From NCBI RefSeq assembly GCF_026340655.1, contig NZ_JAPEOZ010000001.1, forward strand, positions 2,728,001-2,792,000: a stretch of 64,000 nt of DNA, in the 5' to 3' direction. How positions within the stretch are numbered: position 1 is the first letter of the stretch; every line of letters begins with the position of its first letter. The translations under genes and the position numbers were made by a program. This document shows, one piece after another, positions 36,553 through 45,348 of the stretch. The notes below the pieces were generated by a model, which saw only the letters and a list, made by a program, of their open reading frames with translations, had not been told where the DNA came from and ran no database searches. Origin of the DNA: Streptomyces sp. NBC_01275. GTDB lineage: Bacteria; Actinomycetota; Actinomycetes; Streptomycetales; Streptomycetaceae.

Positions 36553-37446
36553 ATGCGAAACCGGCGCACGCGGGCGGCGCTCGCCGTCACGACGGCGGCC
36601 GTGCTGGGCCTGACCGGCTGCGACTCGCTGGGCGGCGACGCGACGGGGTCGTCGTCCACCGGGGCGAGAGCGGCGAAGCCGTCGCCCTCGCCGACCCCGC
36701 TGTGGGACTCCAGCCCGTCCTCGGTCGCGGCCGTCGGCGACTCCATCACCCGCGGCTTCGACGCCTGTACGGTCCTGCAGGACTGCCCGGAGGTGTCCTG
36801 GGCGACCGGCAGCAACAGCCAGGTGAACAGTCTGGCCGTGCGGCTGCTGGGCTCGGCGAAGGCGGCCGCGCACAGTTGGAACTTCGCGGCGACCGGGGCG
36901 CGGATGGCGGATCTGGCGGACCAGATGACCCGGGCCGCGGCGGAGAAACCGCAGCTGGTGACGGTGATGGCGGGGGCGAACGACGCGTGCCGGGCGTCGG
37001 CGGAGGAGATGACGCCGGTGGCCGACTTCCGTACGGAGTTCGAGGCCGCGCTGAGCACCCTGCGCCGGGCGCTGCCGAAGTCGCAGGTGTACGTGGCGAG
37101 CGTGCCGAACCTGAAGCGGCTGTGGTCGCAGGGGCGGACCAACGTGCTGGGCAAGCAGGTGTGGAAGCTGGGCATCTGCCCGTCGATGCTGGGCGACGCG
37201 GACGCGCTGGACTCGGCGGCGACCCTGCGGCGCGAGACGGTGCAGAAGCGGGTGGAGGACTACAACACGGTGCTGGAGGAGGTCTGTGCCAAGGACGTGC
37301 GGTGCCGGTTCGACGACGGCGCGGTGTACGACTACCGGTTCGGGACCGATCAGTTGAGCCACTGGGACTGGTTCCATCCGAGTACGGACGGACAGGCGCG
37401 GCTCGCGGAGATCGCGTACCGCAAGGTCGTGGCGAAGGGCGCGTGA
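36553..37446 (+). CDS. SGNH/GDSL hydrolase lipoprotein
   Basis: A 297-aa protein. ATG 36553 has AGGGG 6 nt upstream; ATG 36547 is the alternative. The lipoprotein signal ends LGLTGC (Cys23, lipobox), followed by a Ser/Pro/Thr linker. SGNH blocks: VAAVGDSITRGFDA (Ser nucleophile), NFAATGARM (Gly), VMAGANDACR (Asn) and HWDWFHPSTDGQ (Asp-x-x-His). It should be a lipid-anchored esterase or lipase outside the membrane; substrate unknown. It is followed by galM 37 bp on. Confidence 0.88.
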   Translation: MRNRRTRAALAVTTAAVLGLTGCDSLGGDATGSSSTGARAAKPSPSPTPLWDSSPSSVAAVGDSITRGFDACTVLQDCPEVSWATGSNSQVNSLAVRLLGSAKAAAHSWNFAATGARMADLADQMTRAAAEKPQLVTVMAGANDACRASAEEMTPVADFRTEFEAALSTLRRALPKSQVYVASVPNLKRLWSQGRTNVLGKQVWKLGICPSMLGDADALDSAATLRRETVQKRVEDYNTVLEEVCAKDVRCRFDDGAVYDYRFGTDQLSHWDWFHPSTDGQARLAEIAYRKVVAKGA

Positions 37447-37483
37447 CGGGGGCGGCCGGGGCCGGTGACTTAGGGTTTCGCCC

Positions 37484-38464
37484 ATGAGCGAACACTTCGG
37501 AACACTTTCCGACGGCACCCCGGTGCACCGCTGGACCCTGGAGCGGGCGGGCACCCGGGTGCGGGTCCTGTCGTACGGCGGGATCGTGCAGTCCGTCGAG
37601 GTCCCGGACCGGGACGGGTTCGCCGCGAACGTGGTGTTGGGGTTCGCGGACCTGGCCGGCTATCTCGCGCATCCGGAGCCCTATCTCGGCGCTCTCGTCG
37701 GGCGGTACGCCAACCGCATCGCGCACGCCCGCTTCCCGCTGGACGGGCTGACGTACGCGCTGGCGCCGAACAACGACCCGAACTCCCTGCACGGCGGCGA
37801 GCGCGGCTTCGACAAGCGGGTGTGGGAGGTCGAGCCGGTGGCGCACGGGCTGCGGCTGAGCCGGGTCAGCCCGCACGGAGAGGAGGGCTTCCCGGGCCGT
37901 CTGGAGGTCACGGCGACGTACACGCTCGACGCGTCGGGCGCCCTGCGGTTCGTGTACGAGGCGGTCACGGACGCGCCGACGGTGGTGAACCTGACCAACC
38001 ACAGCTACTTCAACCTCGGCGGCCCCGGCGCCGGCAGTGCGGGCGGCCATGAGCTGCGGCTGGCCGCCTCCCGGTACACGCCGGTCGACGCGGACCTGAT
38101 CCCGACCGGCGACCTCGCGGAGGTGGCGGACACCCGCTTCGACTTCCGTACGGCGCGCAAGGTCGGCTCGGACTACGACCACAACTTCGTGCTCGACAAG
38201 GGCGTCACGGACGCGCCGGCCGAGGTGGCCGAGTTGCACGACCCGGCGTCCGGGCGGGTGCTGACGGTGGCGACGACCGAGCCGGGGCTCCAGCTGTACA
38301 CGGCCGACCACCTGGGCGAGCCCTTCTCGCCCGGGGAGGGCGTGGCGCTGGAGACCCAGCACTTCCCCGACTCCCCGAACCGCCCGGAGTTCCCGAGCAC
38401 CGAGCTGCGGCCGGGCGGGGTGTACCGGTCGGAGACGGTGTACGGCTTCGGGGTGCGCCGGTGA
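37484..38464 (+). CDS. galM: aldose 1-epimerase (mutarotase)
   Basis: A 326-aa GalM-like beta-sandwich. Substrate and catalytic motifs: GRYANRIAHARFPLDG, LHGGERGFDKRVWEV (His), VNLTNHSYFNLGG (catalytic His) and GVALETQHFPDSPN (catalytic Glu). It interconverts alpha and beta anomers of aldoses such as galactose or glucose in the cytosol. It is convergent with the GH3 beta-glucosidase gene, which may supply its substrate. Confidence 0.93.
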   Translation: MSEHFGTLSDGTPVHRWTLERAGTRVRVLSYGGIVQSVEVPDRDGFAANVVLGFADLAGYLAHPEPYLGALVGRYANRIAHARFPLDGLTYALAPNNDPNSLHGGERGFDKRVWEVEPVAHGLRLSRVSPHGEEGFPGRLEVTATYTLDASGALRFVYEAVTDAPTVVNLTNHSYFNLGGPGAGSAGGHELRLAASRYTPVDADLIPTGDLAEVADTRFDFRTARKVGSDYDHNFVLDKGVTDAPAEVAELHDPASGRVLTVATTEPGLQLYTADHLGEPFSPGEGVALETQHFPDSPNRPEFPSTELRPGGVYRSETVYGFGVRR

Positions 38465-38503
38465 TTCCGATTCGCCGGAGTCGGCGGTAGACCGACGGTA
38501 AAT

Positions 38504-38539
38504 AGCCCCGGTCCAGGGGTCAGGTCCCGGACCGGGGCT
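38504..38539. terminator. terminator between galM and the GH3 gene
   Basis: agccccggtcc (38504-38514) pairs exactly with ggaccggggct (38529-38539); 14-nt loop. It lies in a convergent gap and can serve both genes. Confidence 0.8.
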
Positions 38540-38565
38540 GTTCGTGGGGCGCGACAGGCGCCGGT

Positions 38566-41055
38566 TCAGACGTTAATCGTCGCGGTGATCCTGCGGTCTG
38601 CGATCGACCTACCCACCTGGATTTCGTACGAACCCTTCACAAAGAACCACCGGTCCGCGGCCTCGTCCCACACCTCGAAGGCACGGCGCGGGATCTCGAC
38701 GACGACTTCGGCGCTCTCCCCCGGCCCGGCCTCGACGCCGGCGAAGCCGGCCAGCCAGCGGGCGGGGCGGTCGCCGTCCCGTCCGACCGGCGCGAGGTAG
38801 ATCTGCACGACCTCGCGTCCGGCCCGCTCGCCGGTGTTGCGGACGCGCACCTTCACCGTCGTACCCGCCGTCGTACCCGCCACCTCGACGGACTCGTAGG
38901 CCCAGTCGGTGTAGCCGAGGCCGTGGCCGAAGGGGTACGTCGGGGTGCGGCCCGCCCGCTCCCAGGCGCGGTAGCCGATGAAGACGCCCTCGGTGTAAGG
39001 GAGTTCGCCGTCGACAGGGACGACCTGGGTGACCGGGGCGTCGGCGAGGGAGCCCCAGGTGGTGGGCAGGCGGCCGCCGGGCTCGTGCGCGCCGGTGAGG
39101 ACGTCGGCGAGAGCGGCGCCGCCCTCCTGGCCGGGGAACCAGCTGAGCAGGACCGCGGCGACCTCGTCCCGCCAGGGCATCTCGACCGGGGAGCCGGCGT
39201 TGACGACCACGACGGTGTTCGGGTTGGCGGCGGCGACGGCGTGGACGAGGTCGTCCTGGCGGCCGGGCAGGCGCAGGTTCTTGCGGTCGAAGCCCTCGGA
39301 CTCGACGCGCTCGGTGGTGGCGACCACGACGACGGCGGTGTCGGCGGCCCGGGCCGCCGTCACGGCCTCCGCGATCAGTTCGTCGGGGTCGCGCCGCGGT
39401 TCCTGGTGGGTGAGGGCGAAGACGACGGCCTTGAAGGGGACGCCCTCGGGGAGGGCGACGACGAAGGCGAGGGAGACCTCGACCGGCCGGCCCTCGACGA
39501 GTTCGACCTCGGCCCGGGGCTGCGGGACCCCGAAGAAGGCCTCGAAGGGGTCGCCGTCGTCGGCGGGGCGCTGGACGTCGTCGAAGTACGTGGTGCCGTC
39601 CACGGTGAGGGCGAAGGCGCCGGCGCCCTTGATGCCGAAGACGTGCGGGCCGCTGTCGCGCGGGGTGAAGGTCCCGGCCAGCTCCACGGTGCGGAGCGTG
39701 TCGTGGGTGACGCCCTCGGGGAGGTCCGAGCCCATCCAGTTGATCTCGCCGGTGGGAGCGGCCCCGGTCCCGATGAGGGCGCCCGTCTCGTCACGGCAGA
39801 GGGCGCGCAGCTCGAACCCCTTGTCGGCGACGGCGAGTTCGGTGTTCGGGTCGGCGCCGACGGCGTAGCTGAGGCTGCCCTCGGGGAGGGCGGCGGTGAG
39901 GCCGTCGAGCGGGGAGACGATCCGGGCCGGGAAGACGACGGCGGAGCCGCCGCCCAGGACGCGGGCGTCGCGGGCGGCGGCGCCGATCAGCGCGACCGTG
40001 GCCTCGGGGCGCAGGGGCAGGGCCCGGTCCTCGTTGCGGGCGAGGACGAAGGAGCGGCGGGCGATCTCGCGGGCGAGTTCGGCGCCGTCGACGGTCTCGG
40101 GGAGGTCGGTGACGGCCGGCTGCGCACCCTCGAGGATGCCGACGCGGGCGGCGAGCCGCAGTACGTTGCGGACGGCCTGGTCGACCGTGGACTCCTCGGC
40201 CCTGCCGTCCCGCACGGCCTGGGCGAGGGCCTCGCCGTAGACGGTGCGGGGGCCGGGCATGGCGACGTCGAGGCCGCCCTCCATGGCGGCGACGGTGTCG
40301 CGGGCGGCCATCCAGTCGGAGACGTTGTAGCCGTCGAAGCCCCATTCTCCGCGCAGGACCTCGTTGACGAGGTCGCGGTGCTCGGTCATCGACGTGCCGT
40401 TGACCGTGTTGTAGGCGGTCATGACGCCCCAGGGGCGGGCGTTCTCGACGATCGCCTCGAAGGGGGCCAGGTACAGCTCGCGCAGGGCGCGGGCGCCGAC
40501 CACGTTGTTCACGGTGAAGCGCTCGGTCTCGGCGTCGTTGGCGACGAAGTGCTTGACGGTGGTGCCGACGCCGCCCTCCTGGACGCCCGTCACATAACCG
40601 GTGCCGATACGGCCGGTCAGGTAGGGGTCCTCGCTGTAGGCCTCGAAGTGGCGGCCCCCGAGCGGGGAGCGGTGGAGGTTGACCGTCGGGGCGAGGAGGA
40701 CGTGGACGCCCTTGCGGCGGGCCTCCTGGGCGAGGAGCGTGCCGGCGCGGTGGGCGAGGCCGGGGTCCCAGGCGGCGGCGAGGGCGGTCGGGGAGGGCAG
40801 CGCGATGGACGGGTCGCCGCCGGTCCAGCGCACGCCGCGGACGCCGATCGGGCCGTCGGACATGACGAGGGACTTCAGGCCGATCTCCGGCAGGGCGGGC
40901 AGGGACCACATGTCCTGGCCGGCCAGGAGCCGGGTCTTGGCGTCCAGGTCGAGCTTGCGGAGCGCCGCCTCCACGACCGCCTCGACGCCCGTCTCGACGC
41001 CCGTCTCGACGACCACTTCGACGCCCGCCTCCACGTCCGCTTCCGTTCCCGCCAC
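38566..41055 (-). CDS. GH3 family beta-glucosidase with PA14 insert
   Basis: An 829-aa protein from GTG 41055, chosen for GAGGAGG 6 nt upstream. Residues 2-30 are a low-complexity EVVVETGVETGVEAVV stretch made by a DNA tandem repeat. The N-terminal GH3 domain has VMSDGPIGVRG, GKHF-like TTVKHFVANDAE and the nucleophile Asp in YNVSDWMAARDT; a PA14 domain (about 400-540, LAGTFTPRDSGPHVFGIKGAG) is inserted in the second domain; a fibronectin III-like domain ends the protein (VKVRVRNTGERAGREVVQIYL). No signal peptide, so it probably cleaves imported beta-glucosides in the cytosol. A TetR gene is divergent upstream. Confidence 0.93.
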   Translation of the reverse strand: MAGTEADVEAGVEVVVETGVETGVEAVVEAALRKLDLDAKTRLLAGQDMWSLPALPEIGLKSLVMSDGPIGVRGVRWTGGDPSIALPSPTALAAAWDPGLAHRAGTLLAQEARRKGVHVLLAPTVNLHRSPLGGRHFEAYSEDPYLTGRIGTGYVTGVQEGGVGTTVKHFVANDAETERFTVNNVVGARALRELYLAPFEAIVENARPWGVMTAYNTVNGTSMTEHRDLVNEVLRGEWGFDGYNVSDWMAARDTVAAMEGGLDVAMPGPRTVYGEALAQAVRDGRAEESTVDQAVRNVLRLAARVGILEGAQPAVTDLPETVDGAELAREIARRSFVLARNEDRALPLRPEATVALIGAAARDARVLGGGSAVVFPARIVSPLDGLTAALPEGSLSYAVGADPNTELAVADKGFELRALCRDETGALIGTGAAPTGEINWMGSDLPEGVTHDTLRTVELAGTFTPRDSGPHVFGIKGAGAFALTVDGTTYFDDVQRPADDGDPFEAFFGVPQPRAEVELVEGRPVEVSLAFVVALPEGVPFKAVVFALTHQEPRRDPDELIAEAVTAARAADTAVVVVATTERVESEGFDRKNLRLPGRQDDLVHAVAAANPNTVVVVNAGSPVEMPWRDEVAAVLLSWFPGQEGGAALADVLTGAHEPGGRLPTTWGSLADAPVTQVVPVDGELPYTEGVFIGYRAWERAGRTPTYPFGHGLGYTDWAYESVEVAGTTAGTTVKVRVRNTGERAGREVVQIYLAPVGRDGDRPARWLAGFAGVEAGPGESAEVVVEIPRRAFEVWDEAADRWFFVKGSYEIQVGRSIADRRITATINV

Positions 41056-41118
41056 GGGATGCCTCCTCGTTGAGTGCGCGTGCAGTTCCCCCATCGTGTC
41101 CCCTATCGTCCACGGTTT

Positions 41119-41136
41119 ACCTGTAGAACGGTAGGT
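41119..41136. promoter_or_regulatory. possible TetR operator between the GH3 and tetR genes
   Basis: acctgtagaacggtaggt is a partial dyad (ACCT/AGGT ends and a central match) in the 130-bp divergent gap. Its position suits control of both genes; the symmetry is weak. Confidence 0.3.
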
Positions 41137-41186
41137 TTCGTTATCTTGACGTTACTTTTCATGACCGGATGACGTACCGTGACGGC

Positions 41187-41744
41187 ATGAGCCCCAGAAC
41201 CAGGAGTCAGGAGCGGCGGACCGAGATCGTCCGGGCCGCCCTGGAGGTGATCGCCGAGCGCGGCTACCGGGGCGCGAGCCTGGCGGCGGTGGCCGAACGG
41301 GTGGGGCTGACCCAGCAGGGGCTGCTGCACCACTTCCCGACCAAGGAGGCGCTGCTGGTGGCGGTGCTTCAGGAGCGGGACCAGTGGGACTCCAGGCCGC
41401 AGCCCCAGTGGCGGATCGACCTGCTGGTCTCGCTCGTCGAGTACAACGCCATGCGACCCGGCATCATCCAGACGTTCTCGGCGCTGCTCGGCGAGAGCGT
41501 CACCGAGGGACATCCGGCGCGCGGCTACTTCACCGACCGCTACCGCAAGGTGCGCGAGAGCATGGCCGCGGTGCTGCGCGCCAAGTACGGCGACCGCCTC
41601 CCCAGCGGCCTCACCCCCGAACGCACGGCCCCCCTCCTCGTCGCCGTGCTGGACGGCCTCCAGTACCAGTGGCTCCTGGACCCGGAGTCGGTGGACATGG
41701 CGGAGGCGTTCCGGGACTTCCTCACACTGCTGGGCGAGGACTGA
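41187..41744 (+). CDS. TetR family regulator, divergent to the beta-glucosidase
   Basis: A 185-aa protein from ATG 41187 (ATG 41169 is in frame, six codons earlier). N-terminal helix-turn-helix: RRTEIVRAALEVIAERGYRGASLAAVAERVGLTQQGLLHHFPTKEALL (about 9-55). The C-terminal domain (GLTPERTAPLLVAVLDGLQYQWLLDP) matches TetR C-terminal types often found next to glycoside hydrolases. It probably represses the divergent GH3 gene in response to a sugar; that is inference. Confidence 0.9.
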   Translation: MSPRTRSQERRTEIVRAALEVIAERGYRGASLAAVAERVGLTQQGLLHHFPTKEALLVAVLQERDQWDSRPQPQWRIDLLVSLVEYNAMRPGIIQTFSALLGESVTEGHPARGYFTDRYRKVRESMAAVLRAKYGDRLPSGLTPERTAPLLVAVLDGLQYQWLLDPESVDMAEAFRDFLTLLGED

Positions 41745-41922
41745 CCGCCACCACCTCGACCTCGATCAGCGCCTCGGGCCGGAACAGCCCGGACACCTCG
41801 AAGGTCATGCTGGTCGGCGGGGTCCCGGTGAGGAACTCCCCGCGTACGGCCCCGTATTCGGCGAGCCGGGTGATGTCCGTGAGGTACGTGCGGATGTTGA
41901 TGACATCGGCATGGCCGACCAC
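41722..41922 (-). pseudogene. 5'-truncated RidA (YjgF) family gene
   Basis: Only the C-terminal half of a RidA protein remains: GHADVINIRTYLTDI, then GEFLTGTPPTSMTFEVSGL and ALIEVEVVAV, which match the RidA trimer core strands and end. A full-length protein is about 125-130 aa; about 60 residues at the N-terminus are missing and the sequence upstream changes into a dispersed Streptomyces repeat. GTG 41922 has no ribosome binding site. Its 3' end overlaps the tetR stop by 23 bp. It is unlikely to be functional. Confidence 0.75.
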
Positions 41923-41998
41923 AGCCCGTCCGGCGATTGAGGACGAGGCCGTTCAGGCCGACATGGGGTCCGGGGGCGAGCCCCCGGGGGCTCTTCGA
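41923..41998. repeat. dispersed Streptomyces intergenic repeat at a gene-truncation junction
   Basis: The segment begins agcccgtccggcgattgagg and continues with gttcaggccga and ggggtccgggggc, then agcccccgggggctcttcg. I recognise this arrangement from intergenic regions across Streptomyces genomes. It contains the hairpin ccgggggc/gcccccgg. It sits exactly between the truncated ridA and lysR genes; a partial second ccgggggctcgcc follows at 42001. Confidence 0.7.
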
Positions 41999-42054
41999 TG
42001 CCGGGGGCTCGCCAAGCCCGCGGTACCAGGTGGCCCCGTCAAGCTCGCGGCAGC

Positions 42055-42927
42055 ATGCCGCACGGCTCGTTCACGGGCGCCGCACGCTCGCTGGGCTGGA
42101 CCCAGTCCGCCGTGTCCCGGCAAGTCTCCTCGCTGGAGGGGGCGTTGGGCGGCGGGCCGCTGTTCGACCGGCTGCCGCGAGGGGTGCGGCCGACCGAGGC
42201 CGGGCGGGTGTTGGCGCCCTACGCCGAGTCCGTCGTCGAGGCGTTGGGCGGAGCGCGGCGCGAACTGGCCGCACTGCGGGAGGGGTTGGGCGGGCGGCTG
42301 CGGTTCGGGGCGTTCCCCACGGCGGACGCGGCGCTGGTGCCGCGCGCCCTGGCCGGGTTCCGGGACCGGCACCCCGGCGTCCGGGTCACCTGGGAGCAGG
42401 GGCTGACCCCCGGCCTGCTGGACCGGCTCGCGGACGGCCACCTGGACGTGGCGGTGGTCTCGACGACGAGCCGCGCCCCGCTGGAGCCGTACGCCCTGCA
42501 CCACCTCCTCGACGAGTCGCTGTACGTCGCCGTCCCGGCCGCCCATCCCCTGGCCGGGCACGCCGGGCCGGTACGACTGGGGCGATTCGCCGACGCCGAC
42601 TGGATCTCCGGCGGCCCGCACCCCGAGGGCACCCTGCTCGACGCGGCGCTGCGCGAGGGCTTCCGGCCGCGGGTGGCGCATGTCGTCGCCGAGTGGACCG
42701 CCAAGCAGGGGTACGTGGCGGCCGGGCTGGGCGTCGCGCTGGTCCCGGCGCTCGCCGCCGCCTGCGTACGGCAGGACGTGGTGCTGCTGCCCGTGCGGGA
42801 GGCGGGCGCTGCGGCGCGGGCGGTGTACGCGGCGACGGCTCGGGGGCGGTCGCGCACGGCGGCGGTGGAGGGGTTCGTGGCCGCGCTGCGGGAGGCGGCG
42901 GCCGACGTGCCCGGCACGGTGGCGTAG
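42055..42927 (+). CDS. LysR family regulator, 5'-truncated (probable pseudogene)
   Basis: The reading frame from ATG 42055 (290 aa) starts MPHGSFTGAARSLGWTQSAVSRQVSSLE, that is, inside the winged helix-turn-helix: LysR proteins normally have about 14-18 residues before HGSF forming the first helix. Upstream in-frame sequence is unrelated Gly/Arg-rich repeat-derived peptide and no ribosome binding site is present. The remainder, a full effector-binding domain (GGRLRFGAFPTADAALVP, HLDVAVVSTT, VAAGLGVALVPALA), is intact. It was probably the divergent regulator of the broken ridA gene. Confidence 0.65.
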   Translation: MPHGSFTGAARSLGWTQSAVSRQVSSLEGALGGGPLFDRLPRGVRPTEAGRVLAPYAESVVEALGGARRELAALREGLGGRLRFGAFPTADAALVPRALAGFRDRHPGVRVTWEQGLTPGLLDRLADGHLDVAVVSTTSRAPLEPYALHHLLDESLYVAVPAAHPLAGHAGPVRLGRFADADWISGGPHPEGTLLDAALREGFRPRVAHVVAEWTAKQGYVAAGLGVALVPALAAACVRQDVVLLPVREAGAAARAVYAATARGRSRTAAVEGFVAALREAAADVPGTVA

Positions 42928-43000
42928 ACCACTCCTGTCACGGGATACTTCCGGCGTCCCGCAGCACGCTCCCCACAGCGACGGAAGGACCTCAACCCCC

Positions 43001-44263
43001 GTGCATTCCATACGAGTTCGCGTACGAGTTCGCGTCGGTGCCCTCGGGCTGGCCCTGTTGGCCGGCCTCACCGCCCCCTCGACCGCCGGCGCGGCCGAGG
43101 CCGAGGCGGCGCCCGCCCCCACCGTCGAGGAACAGCGGCTGGAGCAGGCCGTACCGCGGGAGATCCTCGAACGTTCCGGATTCGACTCCGTGGCACCGGA
43201 GTTGGCACGCGCGCTCGCCTGCGCGCACTCCTACGCGCAGGCCCGCCGACTCGTCGTCCGGGAGGGTGCGGCCCTGTGGCGGCGGGCGGTGGACCGGGCG
43301 CAGGGGCGGGGGCCGGCCGGCGGCGATCTGAGCCGGGACGACGACCGGCCGCTGTACTGGGCGCGCCTCGGCATGACCCGCGAAGTCCGCACCTGGGAAC
43401 CGGAGTTCGGGCTCACCGACGGCCGGAGGGCCGCGCTGCTCGACGCCCTGGAGCGCACCTCGCGCGGCCAGACCGACATCGGCTACCCGCAGGCCGCCAA
43501 GGGGCTCAAGCGCGTCCTGGTGACCGGTTTCGACCCGTTCACCCTGGACCGGGACATCCGCATCTCCAACCCCTCCGGCGCGAGCGCGCTCGCTCTCGAC
43601 GGCACGGTGATCGAGACGGCGGACGGTCCGGCGCGGGTGGAGACGGCCGTGTTCCCGGTGCGCTGGCAGGACTTCACGGACCAGACGGTGGAGCGCACGC
43701 TGCGGGCGTATCTGCCGAAGGTGGACCTGTTCACGACCGTCAGTCAGGGCCGGGTCGGCCGCTTCGACGTGGAGCGCACCAACGGGGCCTGGCGGGGCGG
43801 TTTCCCCGACAACGACAACATCGGCCGGACGGAGACCGTCCCGGTGACCGACCCCGCCTCGCAGCCGCAGTGGACGACCACGACCCTGCCGTACGCCGCG
43901 ATCGTGGCCGCGGACACCGGACGGTTCCCGGTGTACGACAACACGAGCGTGACCGAGATCCCGGCGGGCGCCGCGGACTCCGTCGTACGGCCGGACGGGC
44001 CCACCTCCGGGTCTACGGCGCGGGCCGGGGGCGGCGGGAACTACCTGTCCAACGAGATCGCCTACCGCGCGACCCTGCTGCGCGACCGGTTCGGCCTGCA
44101 CGACAGTCTGCCGGGCGGGCATGTGCACACGCCGGTGCTGCAGTTCGGGACCGGCAACACCGACCCGGCGACGGGGACGGTGACGGACCCCGAGTTCGTC
44201 CGCAACCGGCTGGACATCATCGGGCAGGTGCGGGCGATCCTGAGCGTGGCGGCCGGCGCGTAG
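43001..44263 (+). CDS. secreted pyroglutamyl-peptidase-I-like protein with Cys-to-Ser change
   Basis: A 420-aa protein from GTG 43001. An N-terminal signal peptide (basic RVRVRVRV then hydrophobic GALGLALLAGLTA and AGAAEA) points to export. The C-terminal 250 residues resemble peptidase C15: VLVTGFDPF, Glu258 in GRFDVERTN (catalytic Glu), GGGNYLSNEIAYR, and His376 in GGHVHTPVL. The cysteine nucleophile of classical C15 enzymes (YxCNxxxY) is Ser350 here. It may use serine, or be inactive. The N-terminal 160 residues have no assignment. The gene stands alone. Confidence 0.78.
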   Translation: MHSIRVRVRVRVGALGLALLAGLTAPSTAGAAEAEAAPAPTVEEQRLEQAVPREILERSGFDSVAPELARALACAHSYAQARRLVVREGAALWRRAVDRAQGRGPAGGDLSRDDDRPLYWARLGMTREVRTWEPEFGLTDGRRAALLDALERTSRGQTDIGYPQAAKGLKRVLVTGFDPFTLDRDIRISNPSGASALALDGTVIETADGPARVETAVFPVRWQDFTDQTVERTLRAYLPKVDLFTTVSQGRVGRFDVERTNGAWRGGFPDNDNIGRTETVPVTDPASQPQWTTTTLPYAAIVAADTGRFPVYDNTSVTEIPAGAADSVVRPDGPTSGSTARAGGGGNYLSNEIAYRATLLRDRFGLHDSLPGGHVHTPVLQFGTGNTDPATGTVTDPEFVRNRLDIIGQVRAILSVAAGA

Positions 44264-44329
44264 GACCTGTCCGGGCCTCGGGCCTCGGGCCTCGGGCTTC
44301 GCGGCTCAGGCCTCGGGCTCGGGCCTGCG

Positions 44330-45148
44330 TCAGGAGGTCGCGGTCTCGCCTTCCGGCGCGTCGACGGGGTCGCCGTCCTCCCCGTCCTCGCCGGCCTCCC
44401 GGGTCTCCTCGCCCAGCAGGTCACGGGCCATCAGGGTCGCGCCCGCGACCGCGCCCGGCATCAGGAACACCGCGACGAAGGGCACCAGGAAGGCCAGGCC
44501 CAGGGGGGTGCCGAAGCCCCAGACCAGGGTCTTGCGGGAGCGGAGCAGGGCGAGGCGGGCGCGCAGGTCGACGTCCCGGCGCTGGAGGGCGACGGCGGTG
44601 AGCTCCTCGGTGAGGAAGAAGCCGGTGACGACGAAGCCGATCACCGGGATCGCCGTCTGCCCGAGCACCGGCACGAACCCGAGGGCGAACAGCAGCACGG
44701 CCCAGACCAGCGCCCTGGCCAGGATGCGGAGGCTGTCGCGGGCGGAGACCCACAGTTCGCGCCAGAGCGGGAGGCCCGACTCGGGGGCGGCGCCGTCGGG
44801 CGAGACGTCCCGGTCGACCTTCTCGGAGAGGCTCTCGTAGAACGGCTGGCCGACCAGGAGGGTGACCGCGGTGAAGGTCAGGACGGAGAGGAGGAGGCCG
44901 AGGGCGAACAGCACGACGGTGAGGAGGCCGCGGAAGAGGCCGAGCCAGGGGCTGGACCAGTCGTCGGCGAAGGGGGTCGCCCAGCCGACGAAGTCCGTGC
45001 CCCACACCGCGAGCGAGATCAGCGCCGCCGCGTAGAGGACGAGCGTGATCAGGCCGGGCAGGAGCCCGAATCCGTACTGCTTGCCGTGCCGGGCCACCCA
45101 TCGCTGGCCCTTCAGGAGATACGTGAACCCCACCCCAAGATCGCGCAT
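44330..45148 (-). CDS. EI24 domain (CysZ-like) membrane protein
   Basis: A 272-aa protein with four to five long hydrophobic segments. Start MRDLGVGFTYLLKGQRWVARHGKQYGFGLLPGLI and the block LLVGQPFYESLSEKVDRDV are typical of EI24/CysZ-like proteins; the C-terminus is acidic and hydrophilic. CysZ proteins transport sulfate in some bacteria, but the actinobacterial members have no fixed role. Short gcctcgg repeats (about 44272-44325) follow its stop. Confidence 0.82.
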   Translation of the reverse strand: MRDLGVGFTYLLKGQRWVARHGKQYGFGLLPGLITLVLYAAALISLAVWGTDFVGWATPFADDWSSPWLGLFRGLLTVVLFALGLLLSVLTFTAVTLLVGQPFYESLSEKVDRDVSPDGAAPESGLPLWRELWVSARDSLRILARALVWAVLLFALGFVPVLGQTAIPVIGFVVTGFFLTEELTAVALQRRDVDLRARLALLRSRKTLVWGFGTPLGLAFLVPFVAVFLMPGAVAGATLMARDLLGEETREAGEDGEDGDPVDAPEGETATS

Positions 45149-45348
45149 GGCCGAACTCTATCGGTCGGGTTCGGTCCCCCCGCTGACGCCCTGCTGACAG
45201 GCCGCTGACAGGCCCTCCAGGGGAGGTCCTAGGCCATCCGGGGTATCGGTGACACCAACACCCTCTTGTTGCAGTTGAGTCGAACAGGTACACCTCGCCG
45301 TACCGATCTCCGGAAGCAACGATCTCGGCAAGTCCAGAGGAGGTACGC

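Noticed and set aside
38923..41073. 716-codon plus-strand frame across the GH3 gene
   Set aside because: Antisense shadow; low-complexity Gly/Ala/Asp/Val protein without motifs.
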